A DNA stretch of 64,000 bases from Lachnospiraceae bacterium (GTDB lineage: Bacteria; Bacillota; Clostridia; Lachnospirales; Lachnospiraceae): contig JALCKY010000002.1 in the NCBI GenBank assembly GCA_022647575.1, forward strand, positions 62,001 through 126,000. The letters run 5' to 3'. A program made the position numbers and the translations under genes. Shown here piece by piece: positions 49,790-57,874 of this stretch. Each line of letters starts with the position of its first letter. The first letter of the stretch is position 1. The notes beneath the pieces are model-generated. The model had not been told where the DNA came from, did not search any database, and saw only the letters and a list, made by a program, of their open reading frames with translations.

Positions 49790-50599
49790 TTATTTTTTGG
49801 CCGCGCAGGCACAGCCGATGCAGGTAACTGCAGCGCTGCAGGCTCCGCAGGAAACCATCGCGATGCACCCGATGATCAGCCCTGCGAGCGATGTATAGAA
49901 TCCCGCTTTCTGAAGGCCGCCCGCATATCCTTTTTTCTTGGCATTTGCCGCCAGGACAAGACCGGCGATGCCCAGGGCAATCGGCAGTACCAGGAAGATG
50001 AAATTGAGCCAGGCAAAAATTCCCGACATCAGCGCAAAAATCAGGGCTCCGGCACCGACAATCGTTGCCGCCAGCGCCTCGTTGTATCCGTCGCCCGACT
50101 GCTGCCCGTTCGGCTGCGACTGGCCGTACTGCTGCGGCTGGCCGTACTGCTGTGACTGGTTGTACTGCTGTGACTGATTATTAAACTGCTGCGACTGGCT
50201 GAACTGCTGCGACTGGTTGAACTGCTGTGACTGGTCAAACTGCTGCGACCGGCCGGCCTGCTGTGACTGACCCTGCTGCCCTGCCTGACGGAACGTCTCA
50301 TCGCTCTGCTGCCGGTAATTCTGCTGGGCCTGATCGAACTGCTGCTGAGCCCGGTCAAAATTCTGCGCAGCATCAGAACCTGCGCTGCGGCTGTCCGCCT
50401 TAAGCTGTTCAGCCTCCGCTTTCCACTGCTCACGCATGGCTTCGGCTTTGGCCGCCGCTTCCTTCTGCGTCTTTTCAAATTCTTCCCTGGCAGGCGCCTG
50501 ACTTTCGGCAAAATCCTGCTGCGCCTTCGCTTCCGCAGCATCCTGGACTTTCTGCCAGTCTTCCTCTGAAGCTGCACCCTCAATCTTTTTTTCGTCCAT
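49790..50599 (-). CDS. Q-rich (prion-like) protein with C-terminal DUF4190-like membrane domain
   Basis: 269 residues in three parts. Residues 1-85 are a charged Ala/Glu/Lys helix. Residues 86-170 are over one third Gln, with units such as QSQQF, QSQQY and QPQQYGQ and almost no charge or branched residues. Residues 175-269 have two membrane helices around LVLAANAKKKG, as in DUF4190, and a Cys-rich end (CGACSAAVTCIGCACAAKK). I know no function for this arrangement. GGAGG before the ATG. Confidence 0.8.
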   Translation of the reverse strand: MDEKKIEGAASEEDWQKVQDAAEAKAQQDFAESQAPAREEFEKTQKEAAAKAEAMREQWKAEAEQLKADSRSAGSDAAQNFDRAQQQFDQAQQNYRQQSDETFRQAGQQGQSQQAGRSQQFDQSQQFNQSQQFSQSQQFNNQSQQYNQSQQYGQPQQYGQSQPNGQQSGDGYNEALAATIVGAGALIFALMSGIFAWLNFIFLVLPIALGIAGLVLAANAKKKGYAGGLQKAGFYTSLAGLIIGCIAMVSCGACSAAVTCIGCACAAKK

Positions 50600-50622
50600 T
50601 TTCAGTCCTCCGTGCTTTGGGA

Positions 50623-51888
50623 TTACGGTTTCATTTTACCGTCGGGCTCAGACCCTGTCAATTCCCGGATCCGCAGGATATCCGTCTCCTCCGGCGGCGC
50701 TTCGCACTCCAGTTCCAGATGAAGCTCCTGCTGCGGATGCGGGGCACTCTGCTGACGGATTCCCTCCGCGTCGAAAATCCCTCTGACGCAGGCCCTGACA
50801 TTCCGTCCGTCGGGTTTCATGATTTCAATTTCATCCCCGGCAGAGAATTTGTTTTTCTGGGAAATGACCCATCTCCCGGCCTCGTCCTCTCTTTCAAGGA
50901 TGCCGAGGTAAGTATATCCCTTCACATAGGTATTGCTGTCATAAATCTGCGCTTCCTCATTCGGTTTCCCATAGAAGAATCCGGTCGTGAACTGCCGGTA
51001 CGTACAGTCGGAAATCTGTTCCTGATACCATTTCAGGTTCTTCTCATACAGGGCGGGATCTTTTTCAAAATCCGCCATGGCTTTCCGGTAGGTACGCGCA
51101 GCGGTCGCCACATAAAGCGCATTCTTCATCCGTCCTTCGACCTTGAAGCTGTCGATTCCCGCGTCGTAAAGATCGGGCAGGTGATCCACCATGCACAGAT
51201 CTTTTGAATTGAAAATGAACGTTCCCCGCTCATTCTCCTCGATCGGAAGATATCCTCCCGGCCGCGTGCTTTCCGCAACCGCGTATTCCCAGCGGCAGGG
51301 GTGCGTGCACTCTCCGTGATTGGCATCCCGTCCCGTGAAGTAATTGCTGAGCAGGCATCTTCCCGAGTAGGAAATGCACATCGCTCCGTGAACGAACGTC
51401 TCGATTTCCGGTCCCTCCGGCAGGTGCTCGCGGATCTCACGGATTTCGGCAAGAGAAAGTTCGCGTGCCATCACGACCCGCTTGGCTCCGAGCTTTTTCC
51501 AGAAGAGACAGGTTTCATAATTGGTATTGTTGGCCTGCGTGCTGATATGCAGATCGATATCCGGACAGGTCTTGGCCGCAATCATGAACATGCCCGGATC
51601 CGCTACGAGGATCGCGTCCGGCTTCATTTCCTCAAGCTCCGCAAAATAGCGGCGTGCTCCTTTCAGATCATCGTTATGTGCAAAAATATTGGCCGTAACA
51701 TGTACACGCACGCCGCGTGCATGTGCATAGTCAATGGCCTCTTTCATTTCCTCTGCTGTGAAATTCGTCGCCTTGGCACGGAGGCCGTAGGCTTCTCCGC
51801 CGATATAAACCGCATCGGCTCCGTAACGCACCGCCACCTTCAGTACCTGAAGGGAATTTGCCGGAATCAGAAGTTCAGGATGTCTCAT
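50623..51888 (-). CDS. Peptidase U32-family protein (TrhP/YegQ-like)
   Basis: 421 residues. Opens MRHPELLIPANSLQVLKVAV, with GADAVYIGGEAYGLRAKATN and the U32 signature region ETFVHGAMCISYSGRCLLSN (Cys pattern continuing GECTHPCRW). A C-terminal beta-barrel follows. Related proteins bind an Fe-S cluster and take part in tRNA hydroxylation (TrhP) rather than proteolysis. ATG overlaps the O-methyltransferase stop. Confidence 0.92.
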   Translation of the reverse strand: MRHPELLIPANSLQVLKVAVRYGADAVYIGGEAYGLRAKATNFTAEEMKEAIDYAHARGVRVHVTANIFAHNDDLKGARRYFAELEEMKPDAILVADPGMFMIAAKTCPDIDLHISTQANNTNYETCLFWKKLGAKRVVMARELSLAEIREIREHLPEGPEIETFVHGAMCISYSGRCLLSNYFTGRDANHGECTHPCRWEYAVAESTRPGGYLPIEENERGTFIFNSKDLCMVDHLPDLYDAGIDSFKVEGRMKNALYVATAARTYRKAMADFEKDPALYEKNLKWYQEQISDCTYRQFTTGFFYGKPNEEAQIYDSNTYVKGYTYLGILEREDEAGRWVISQKNKFSAGDEIEIMKPDGRNVRACVRGIFDAEGIRQQSAPHPQQELHLELECEAPPEETDILRIRELTGSEPDGKMKP

Positions 51889-52593
51889 ATTTTCACGCTC
51901 AGCGCCAGTCCGTCTCCGATGGGCAGGACAGTCGTTTCCAGATGATCGTTATGGGTAATTTCTGTCAGGTATTCGCGCATTCTTTTATAGATCGTACGGT
52001 TCCGCCTTTCAACTGCATAATGCGATTCCAGGATGTCACCCTCCTGAAGTACGTTGTCGGAGAGCAGCACGCCTCCCTTCTTCAGAAGGGAGAGCACGGT
52101 CGGCAGCCATCTGATGTACTGCGCCTTTGCCGCATCCATGAAAATAAAATCATAGCTGCCGGGCAGCGTGCCGAGCAGGCTGTCCGCATCTCCCAAAAGG
52201 AGATGGATTCTTTGCTCCGCTCCTGCTTCCGCGAAGTTTCTTCTCGCTTCCGCCGAACGCCGGCTGTCTTTTTCAATCGTGGTAATCTGTGTTCCGGTAG
52301 GTGTATTCTCCGCCATCAGCAGTGCCGAGAAACCGACTGCACAGCCGATTTCCAGAATGTTTTTCGGCCTCTTCAGGGCGAGGACCGTACGCAGCACGGA
52401 CTGTGAGGCAGGGCGGATGACCGGTACTTCCGCCGCTTTGGCCTTCTGCTCCAGTGCCCGGAGAAAAACGGAATTCCCCCGGTCAAGGGAAGCAAGAAAT
52501 GTCTCCGTCCGTATTTTCGCATCGGCTGCAAACTTCTACCGCCGTCTCTGAGGGACTGCCGTTTTCCCGCTCCGCCGTCTCTTCCTTTTTCAT
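51885..52593 (-). pseudogene. SAM-dependent O-methyltransferase (class I, COMT-like), single-base frameshift near the N-terminus
   Basis: From 52397 down, a good methyltransferase domain: ILEIGCAVGFSALLMAE, TTIEKDSRRSAEARRNF, FIFMDAAKAQYIRWLPT. The start that fits the operon is ATG 52593, overlapping the upstream stop (ATGA) with GGAG eight bases away. That frame reads MKKEETAERENGSPSETAVE and ends at about 52488. The homologous N-terminal helix (TETFLASLDRGNSVF) lies in the +1 frame. The total length, 709 bases, is one more than a multiple of three. One extra base between 52488 and 52545 explains this; it may be decay or an assembly error. Confidence 0.8.
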
Positions 52594-52994
52594 GAAGCGC
52601 TCTCCGCACTGGATGTGTCGCCTGCAAGAACCGCCAGGATTTCCGTCGGCGTCATCGAAGTGTTCAGCGTATACGTGCCGCCCTTCAGTTCCCCGTGATA
52701 AGCGGACAGCCTCTCCTGCGCCACAAAAATATTGACGTCGGAAATGAGTCCGTTCTCGGCCAGAATGTTCCCGATGTTCCGTACCGAAGCTTCGTTCGGA
52801 ATCGTGACGGTCACATCCGTGCCGGGTGCCTCTGCCGCGGCCTTTTCATTAAAGATCGAGTAGCCGAACGTATAAGCCGTCCGGCCCATCCAGGCAATGG
52901 CCACGATGGCGAGCACGACCAGGAGAATCCGGATGATTCCCTTTGCGCCGAAAACGGCAGCCCTGTATCGCTGTTCACTGTCATGATCCGCCAT
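52590..52994 (-). CDS. Short MltG/YceG-like membrane protein without catalytic domain
   Basis: 134 residues: one membrane helix (IIRILLVVLAIVAIAWMG) and an extracytoplasmic LysM-like region typical of the MltG N-terminus (VTIPNEASVRNIGNILAENG, GTYTLNTSMTPTEILAVLAG). Full MltG has about 200 further residues with the lytic transglycosylase site, absent here. The stop is followed directly by another overlapping gene, so this looks like a genuine short form. Confidence 0.78.
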   Translation of the reverse strand: MADHDSEQRYRAAVFGAKGIIRILLVVLAIVAIAWMGRTAYTFGYSIFNEKAAAEAPGTDVTVTIPNEASVRNIGNILAENGLISDVNIFVAQERLSAYHGELKGGTYTLNTSMTPTEILAVLAGDTSSAESAS

Positions 52995-53334
52995 TGTCTT
53001 TTCCGGGCAGTCTTACGCCCGCCTCTTTCGTCAGCTGTCCGCAGATTTCCCGGAGCAGGACGCACAGATCCGTCTCCGCCCGGAGGTATTCCTGCGCCTC
53101 CGGAATTCTCTGGAGCATCTCATATTTCTTTTCCAGCATTTCCGAATCCGAAATCAGATCCTGTCCCGAAGCTCCGTGATAGACGCTGAAAGTATCCGAA
53201 CGCATTCTGTCAATTTTTTCCCGGAGTCCCGGAACCCGGAGCAGTGCTGTCTCGCACTGCTGATAACGTCTGTACTCTTCCGATTTCTTGATTTCGGAAA
53301 TCAGTTTTGCCGTACAGGATTCTATCCGGTTCAT
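52981..53334 (-). CDS. YlbF/YmcA-family protein
   Basis: 117 residues, all-helical, with LISEIKKSEEYRRYQQCE, VPGLREKIDRMR and ISDSEMLEKKYEML. In Bacillus the YlbF-YmcA-YaaT complex works with RNase Y; here the gene sits directly after RNase J (one base between stop and ATG), consistent with an RNA-processing role. Confidence 0.8.
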   Translation of the reverse strand: MNRIESCTAKLISEIKKSEEYRRYQQCETALLRVPGLREKIDRMRSDTFSVYHGASGQDLISDSEMLEKKYEMLQRIPEAQEYLRAETDLCVLLREICGQLTKEAGVRLPGKDNGGS

Positions 53335-53335
53335 C

Positions 53336-55006
53336 TTATGCTTCCATGATGATCGGCAGGATCATCGGACGTCTCTGGGTCCGTTTCCAGACAAAATCGC
53401 TCAGGGAATCCTTAATCTCCGATTTGATCTTGCTCCAGTCCGTGACATTCCGGTCAAGGCATTGCTGCACCGCATCTTCAACGACGCGGTTCGCCTCTTC
53501 CATCAGGTCTTCAGATTCGCGGACGTATACAAAGCCTCTGGATACGATATCCGGACCGGCAATCACATGATTGCTGTGTTCTTCCATAGTCATGACGACG
53601 ATAATGACGCCGTCTTCCGCCAGCTTCTGGCGGTCGCGGATGACGATGGAGCCGACATCCCCGACACCGAGTCCGTCAACCAGGATTCCTCCCGTCTGGA
53701 CCTTTCCGACGATTTTTGCCTTTTTCTCGGAAAGTTCGAGCACATCGCCCGAATGCAGGATGAGGATGTTCTTCTTCGGCATGCCGAGGGATTCTGCCAG
53801 TTCCGCCTGCGCCTGAAGATGGCGTCTCTCCCCGTGGACCGGGATGGCATATTTCGGCTGCACCAGCGCATAGATCAGCTTGATGTCTTCCTGGCAGGCA
53901 TGTCCGGAAACATGGGCGTCCTGGAAAATGACCTTGGCACCGATTTCAGAAAGTTCATTGATGACGTTGCTGACGGCTTTTTCATTTCCGGGGATCGGAT
54001 GCGAGGAGAAAATAATCACGTCTCCCGGCATGATCTTGACTTTCTTATGCAGATTCGCCGCCATCCTCGAAAGGGCTGCCATGGATTCGCCCTGCGAGCC
54101 GGTCGTGACCAGCACCACTTTTTCGGGCGGATAATTGTTCAGTTCGTCCATGGTGATCAGGGTCTTTGCCTTGTCATCGATGTAGCCGAGCTCCTCGGCA
54201 GTACCGATGACGTTGACCATCGAACGTCCTTCAAGACATACCTTTCGCTTGTATTTCGCTGCCGTATTGATAATCTGCTGAACGCGGTCGACGTTCGAGG
54301 CAAAGGTCGCGATGATCAGCCGGGCATGAGGATTCTCCGAAAAGATCCGGTCGAAGGTAGCTCCCACTGTTTTTTCGGACATCGTAAATCCCGGGCGCTC
54401 CGCGTTCGTTGAATCGCACATCAGAGCCAGGACGCCTTTCTTGCCCAGTTCGGCAAAACGCTGAAGATCGATGGCATCGCCGTAGACCGGCGTGTAATCG
54501 ACTTTGAAGTCTCCCGTATGGACCACGACTCCGGCCGGAGAATAAATCGCCAGTGCCGCCGCATCCTGAATGCTGTGGTTGGTCTTGATGAATTCAATAC
54601 GGAATTCTCCGAGATTGATCGACTGACCGAATTTCACGACTTTCCGCTTCACGGTCTTGAGCATGTTCCGCTCTTCCAGCTTCTTTTCGATGAGAGCCAT
54701 CGTCAGGCGCGTCGTATAGATCGGTACGTTGATTTCCTTGAAAACATAAGGAATCGCACCGATGTGGTCTTCATGTCCGTGTGTAATGACAAAACCTTTG
54801 ATCTTGCTGTAGTTGTCCTTGAGATAAGTGATGTCCGGGATTACAAAATCAACCCCGAGCATGTCGTCCTCGGGAAATGCAAGCCCGCAGTCGACGACCA
54901 CGATGCTGTTTCCATATTCAAACGCAGTCATATTCATTCCAATCTGCTCAAGGCCTCCGAGTGGAATGATTTTTAATTTCTTTGTGCTGTTGTCTGTTTC
55001 TTTCAA
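53336..55006 (-). CDS. rnj: Ribonuclease J
   Basis: 556 residues from TTG 55006 (GGAGG six bases upstream). Metallo-beta-lactamase core IPLGGLEQIGMNMTAFEYG (in part), HGHEDHIGAIPYV, SIQDAAALAIYSPAG and the beta-CASP elements STNAERPGF and VSGHACQEDIKL. A C-terminal dimerisation domain is present. 5' exonuclease and endonuclease of Bacillota mRNA decay. Confidence 0.96.
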   Translation of the reverse strand: MKETDNSTKKLKIIPLGGLEQIGMNMTAFEYGNSIVVVDCGLAFPEDDMLGVDFVIPDITYLKDNYSKIKGFVITHGHEDHIGAIPYVFKEINVPIYTTRLTMALIEKKLEERNMLKTVKRKVVKFGQSINLGEFRIEFIKTNHSIQDAAALAIYSPAGVVVHTGDFKVDYTPVYGDAIDLQRFAELGKKGVLALMCDSTNAERPGFTMSEKTVGATFDRIFSENPHARLIIATFASNVDRVQQIINTAAKYKRKVCLEGRSMVNVIGTAEELGYIDDKAKTLITMDELNNYPPEKVVLVTTGSQGESMAALSRMAANLHKKVKIMPGDVIIFSSHPIPGNEKAVSNVINELSEIGAKVIFQDAHVSGHACQEDIKLIYALVQPKYAIPVHGERRHLQAQAELAESLGMPKKNILILHSGDVLELSEKKAKIVGKVQTGGILVDGLGVGDVGSIVIRDRQKLAEDGVIIVVMTMEEHSNHVIAGPDIVSRGFVYVRESEDLMEEANRVVEDAVQQCLDRNVTDWSKIKSEIKDSLSDFVWKRTQRRPMILPIIMEA

Positions 55007-55024
55007 ATACTGCCTCCGTTCATT

Positions 55025-55291
55025 TTATAATTGAATTTCTGTATCTTCTTCTGCCGTTTCTTGGAATACCTTTAAGAGGGCTTTCAATTCATCGTCGTCC
55101 GTAACGATGACGTAGTTGGCCTCTTCACCGGCTTCTTCGGAAACGTCTTTTAATATCAGGGCATTGGCATCGTCCGCATCGGAATCCGTGACAAGCAAAT
55201 AATCCGTGCCGTAAACACGAGCCTGATCCTCGATAAAAAATTCTGTTTCAGTACCGTCTTCCGCGGTAAATTTAACTTTTTCCATTTTCAT
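55025..55291 (-). CDS. DUF1292 family protein
   Basis: 88 residues, acidic: VKFTAEDGTETEFFIEDQAR, YGTDYLLVTD, and ANYVIVTDDDELKALLKVFQE. DUF1292 follows ruvX in many Bacillota; function unknown. It overlaps the end of ruvX by 20 bases; ATG 55285 is an alternative start. Confidence 0.9.
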   Translation of the reverse strand: MKMEKVKFTAEDGTETEFFIEDQARVYGTDYLLVTDSDADDANALILKDVSEEAGEEANYVIVTDDDELKALLKVFQETAEEDTEIQL

Positions 55292-55703
55292 GCTCTCTCA
55301 TCCAGTCTTCCAGAATAATCTGGGCGGCGATCATGTCGACGTATTTCGCCCGGTCTTTCTGTTTCACTCCGGTCTCGTCCATGATTTCATCCGCCTCGAC
55401 CGTCGTCAGTCTTTCATCACAAAGAAAAACGGGAACCGAAAGCCGGCTCTCCAGCATTGCCTTGAATACGAGAGTCTTTTCGGCCCTGTCCCCGATTGAA
55501 TCATCCATATTAAGGGGATAGCCGAGGACGATTTTCTCTGCCCCCAGCTCCCTGACAAGCTCTTCGATCCTTCGAAGCGTTCCGCGGAGATGATTCTCCT
55601 CTTTGCGCCGGATAATCTCTACGCCCTGGGCTGTCAGCCCGAGCGGATCGCTTGCCGCGACGCCGACCGTCTTCGACCCATAGTCCAGACAGAGGATCCT
55701 CAC
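55272..55703 (-). CDS. ruvX: Holliday-junction resolvase-like/rRNA-processing nuclease RuvX (YqgF)
   Basis: 143 residues: RILCLDYGSKTVGVAASDPLG with the first catalytic Asp, KIVLGYPLNMDDSIG, and DERLTTVEADEIM. RNase H-like fold; processes the 5' end of 16S pre-rRNA. Three bases after ireB. Confidence 0.94.
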   Translation of the reverse strand: MRILCLDYGSKTVGVAASDPLGLTAQGVEIIRRKEENHLRGTLRRIEELVRELGAEKIVLGYPLNMDDSIGDRAEKTLVFKAMLESRLSVPVFLCDERLTTVEADEIMDETGVKQKDRAKYVDMIAAQIILEDWMREHENGKS

Positions 55704-55706
55704 GGC

Positions 55707-55979
55707 TTATTTATGTTCCCAGGACTTATTCCTGATGTATTCTTTCAGAAGTTCCTCCACCAGTTCGTCGCGTTCGACTTTCATGATCATGCTGCGGGCA
55801 CCCTTGAAACTGGTAATGTACGTCGGGTCGCCCGACATGATATAGCCGACGATCTGGTTGACCGGATTATATCCTTTTTCAGCCATCGCGTTGTATACGA
55901 TATCCAGGACCTCCTTGACGGAGACCTCCGGTTCTGATTTTACTCTGAAGTACTGTGTATTTCCCAAATCCTGTGCCAT
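55707..55979 (-). CDS. ireB: IreB/UPF0297 family regulatory phosphoprotein
   Basis: 90 residues: YFRVKSEPEVSVKEVLDIVY, AEKGYNPVNQIVGYIMSGDP, YITSFKGARSMI. In Enterococcus IreB is a Thr-phosphorylated target of the IreK kinase in cephalosporin resistance. The ireB-ruvX-DUF1292 order is a Bacillota hallmark. Confidence 0.93.
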   Translation of the reverse strand: MAQDLGNTQYFRVKSEPEVSVKEVLDIVYNAMAEKGYNPVNQIVGYIMSGDPTYITSFKGARSMIMKVERDELVEELLKEYIRNKSWEHK

Positions 55980-56069
55980 TCTATCACACCCTTATCTGCT
56001 AATAGTCCGGTCCCGTTCCGGGGCCTTTATGCTTATACACATTAATTGTAACCCCAACAGCGGGGAACT

Positions 56070-57443
56070 TCAACGTTTTTCTTCGGCATCCGCTTCGCAC
56101 AGCACATACCCTTCCTCCGTGACGGAGAGGATGCGGCACCGTACGATCGTATTCGAAAGATCCTTTTCCGAAGCCATGACCGCTGTGACATTTTCTTCGG
56201 TATGCCCTGTCCAGTAGGATATCCCCGCCATCTCCATCCGGTCCTCAAAAAGAACTTCCGCAGGAAATTCCGAAAGGGCCCGCGCATAGGCAAATCGGTT
56301 CTGGCGGTCGAGCGACATCAGCGCCTTGGACCTTGCCGTCTTCACGGCCTCCGTCACCTGGTCCGGCAATACATCGGCCGCGGTTCCCCTGCGTCTCGAA
56401 TACTTGAACACATGCGTCTTTGCGAAATGAATCTTTTCCGCGAAGCGGAGGGTTTCCGCAAATTCCTCTTCCGTCTCACCGGGGAAGCCTGCAATGATAT
56501 CGGTGGTGATGGCCGGCAGCGTAAAGTATCTCCTCAGAAGTACAACCGCTTTTTCATATTCCTCCGTCGTATAGCGGCGGTTCATCCGCTTCAGCGTCGC
56601 ATCGCACCCGCTCTGCAGCGACAGATGGAACTGCGGGCAGAGCAACGGAAATGCCGCCGCCTGCTGGACGAATTCCCTGGTCACGATTCCCGGTTCCAGC
56701 GAACCCAGGCGGATCCGGTGCACGTCTTTCATTTTCTGAAGGGCGCGGATCAGTTCCAGAAGATGCAGGTTGGTTTTCTCCTCGGAAGCTTCCGGCGTGC
56801 GGACATTGCGTCCGGGTTCATCGAAATCCAGTCCGTAGGAGCTGATATGGATTCCCGAAAGAACGATTTCCTTCACGCCGTTTTCCGCCAGAGCGGAAAC
56901 CTCTTCCAGGATATCCTCCGCCCGGCGGCTCCTGACGCGTCCGCGGACATACGGGATGGCACAGTAGGAACAGAACTGGTTGCAGCCGTCCTGGATTTTC
57001 ACGAACGCCCGCGTACGGTCATAAGTCCGCGTGACGGAAAGCCTTTCATAAGAATCTTCCGAGCTGATTTCCGGAACCGCTTCCTTTCCGCGTGCGGGAT
57101 CCTCTTCGTATTCCTTCAGGATCTTCAGGAGATTCTTTTTTTCATTGTTGCCGATGATGATATCGACCGCAGGATCTTCCAGAAGTTTCTCCTTAACTTC
57201 ATTGACATAGCAGCCGGCAGCAACGACAACGGCTGAGGGATTGGCCTGCTTTGCCTTATGGAGCATCTGCCTGGACTTCCGGTCCGCGGTGTTGGTAACG
57301 GTGCAGGTATTGACAACATACAGGTCCGCCGCTTCCGTAAAAGGCACGATTTCATAGCCGGCGGAAACCAGCATCTGCTCCATCGCCGCAGTTTCATATT
57401 CATTTACTTTACAGCCCAGATTGTGCAGGGCGGCTCTTTTCAT
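56070..57443 (-). CDS. mtaB: tRNA (N6-threonylcarbamoyladenosine(37)) methylthiotransferase MtaB
   Basis: 457 residues. UPF0004 domain (NLGCKVNEYETAAMEQML, VNTCTVTNTADRKSRQM, AAGCYVN) with three cluster cysteines, radical SAM motif CNQFCSYCAIPYVRGR, and a C-terminal TRAM domain. Adds the methylthio group to t6A37 in ANN-reading tRNAs. Confidence 0.95.
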   Translation of the reverse strand: MKRAALHNLGCKVNEYETAAMEQMLVSAGYEIVPFTEAADLYVVNTCTVTNTADRKSRQMLHKAKQANPSAVVVAAGCYVNEVKEKLLEDPAVDIIIGNNEKKNLLKILKEYEEDPARGKEAVPEISSEDSYERLSVTRTYDRTRAFVKIQDGCNQFCSYCAIPYVRGRVRSRRAEDILEEVSALAENGVKEIVLSGIHISSYGLDFDEPGRNVRTPEASEEKTNLHLLELIRALQKMKDVHRIRLGSLEPGIVTREFVQQAAAFPLLCPQFHLSLQSGCDATLKRMNRRYTTEEYEKAVVLLRRYFTLPAITTDIIAGFPGETEEEFAETLRFAEKIHFAKTHVFKYSRRRGTAADVLPDQVTEAVKTARSKALMSLDRQNRFAYARALSEFPAEVLFEDRMEMAGISYWTGHTEENVTAVMASEKDLSNTIVRCRILSVTEEGYVLCEADAEEKR

Positions 57444-57501
57444 TTTTACATCCTCTGACGGAAATGACGAATAATCCGCATTTTCTTTGGCATGTTTGCC
57501 C

Positions 57502-57530
57502 TTGACTTGACTTTTGATTCACGTTAATAT
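57502..57530 (+). promoter_or_regulatory. Probable promoter of the second Crh-like gene
   Basis: TTGACT (57502-57507), 17 bases, TAATAT (57525-57530). A second TTGACT starting at 57507 with TATGAA gives an alternative with 15-base spacing. Confidence 0.5.
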
Positions 57531-57578
57531 GAACGCAGAACCGAAAAGGCATATGCCGTTTATTAATGGGAGGTTATT

Positions 57579-57815
57579 ATGAAAACAATTAAAGTATCTC
57601 TGAATTCAATCGACAAGGTTAAGACATTCGTCAACGATATCAATCGTTTTGATTTTGATTTTGATCTTGTCTCCGGCCGTTATGTCATTGATGCCAAATC
57701 GATCATGGGCATCTTCAGCCTCGATCTTTCCAAGCCGATCGACCTGAATATCCATGCTGACGGCGACAAGCTGAACGAAGTTCTCTCCGTTCTGAGCCAG
57801 TACACGACGGAGTGA
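57579..57815 (+). CDS. Crh-like HPr paralogue lacking the catalytic histidine
   Basis: 78 residues, clearly paralogous to 40508-40744. The active-site region is SIDKVKTFVND, without His, while the regulatory Ser motif is DAKSIMGIFSLDL. Single gene with its own promoter, GGGAGG site and terminator, transcribed against its neighbours. Likely a regulatory partner of HPr kinase/CcpA or of another protein; no PTS phosphotransfer is possible by the usual route. Confidence 0.8.
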   Translation: MKTIKVSLNSIDKVKTFVNDINRFDFDFDLVSGRYVIDAKSIMGIFSLDLSKPIDLNIHADGDKLNEVLSVLSQYTTE

Positions 57816-57830
57816 TCCGACCGGAAATGA

Positions 57831-57856
57831 AGCCCTTCCGCTGAGGCGGAGGGGCT
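57831..57856 (+). terminator. Terminator of the second Crh-like gene
   Basis: AGCCCTTCCGC and GCGGAGGGGCT form an 11-pair stem (one G-U) with a four-base loop, followed by TTTTTATTTCC. Confidence 0.85.
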
Positions 57857-57874
57857 TTTTTATTTCCTTCCGTC

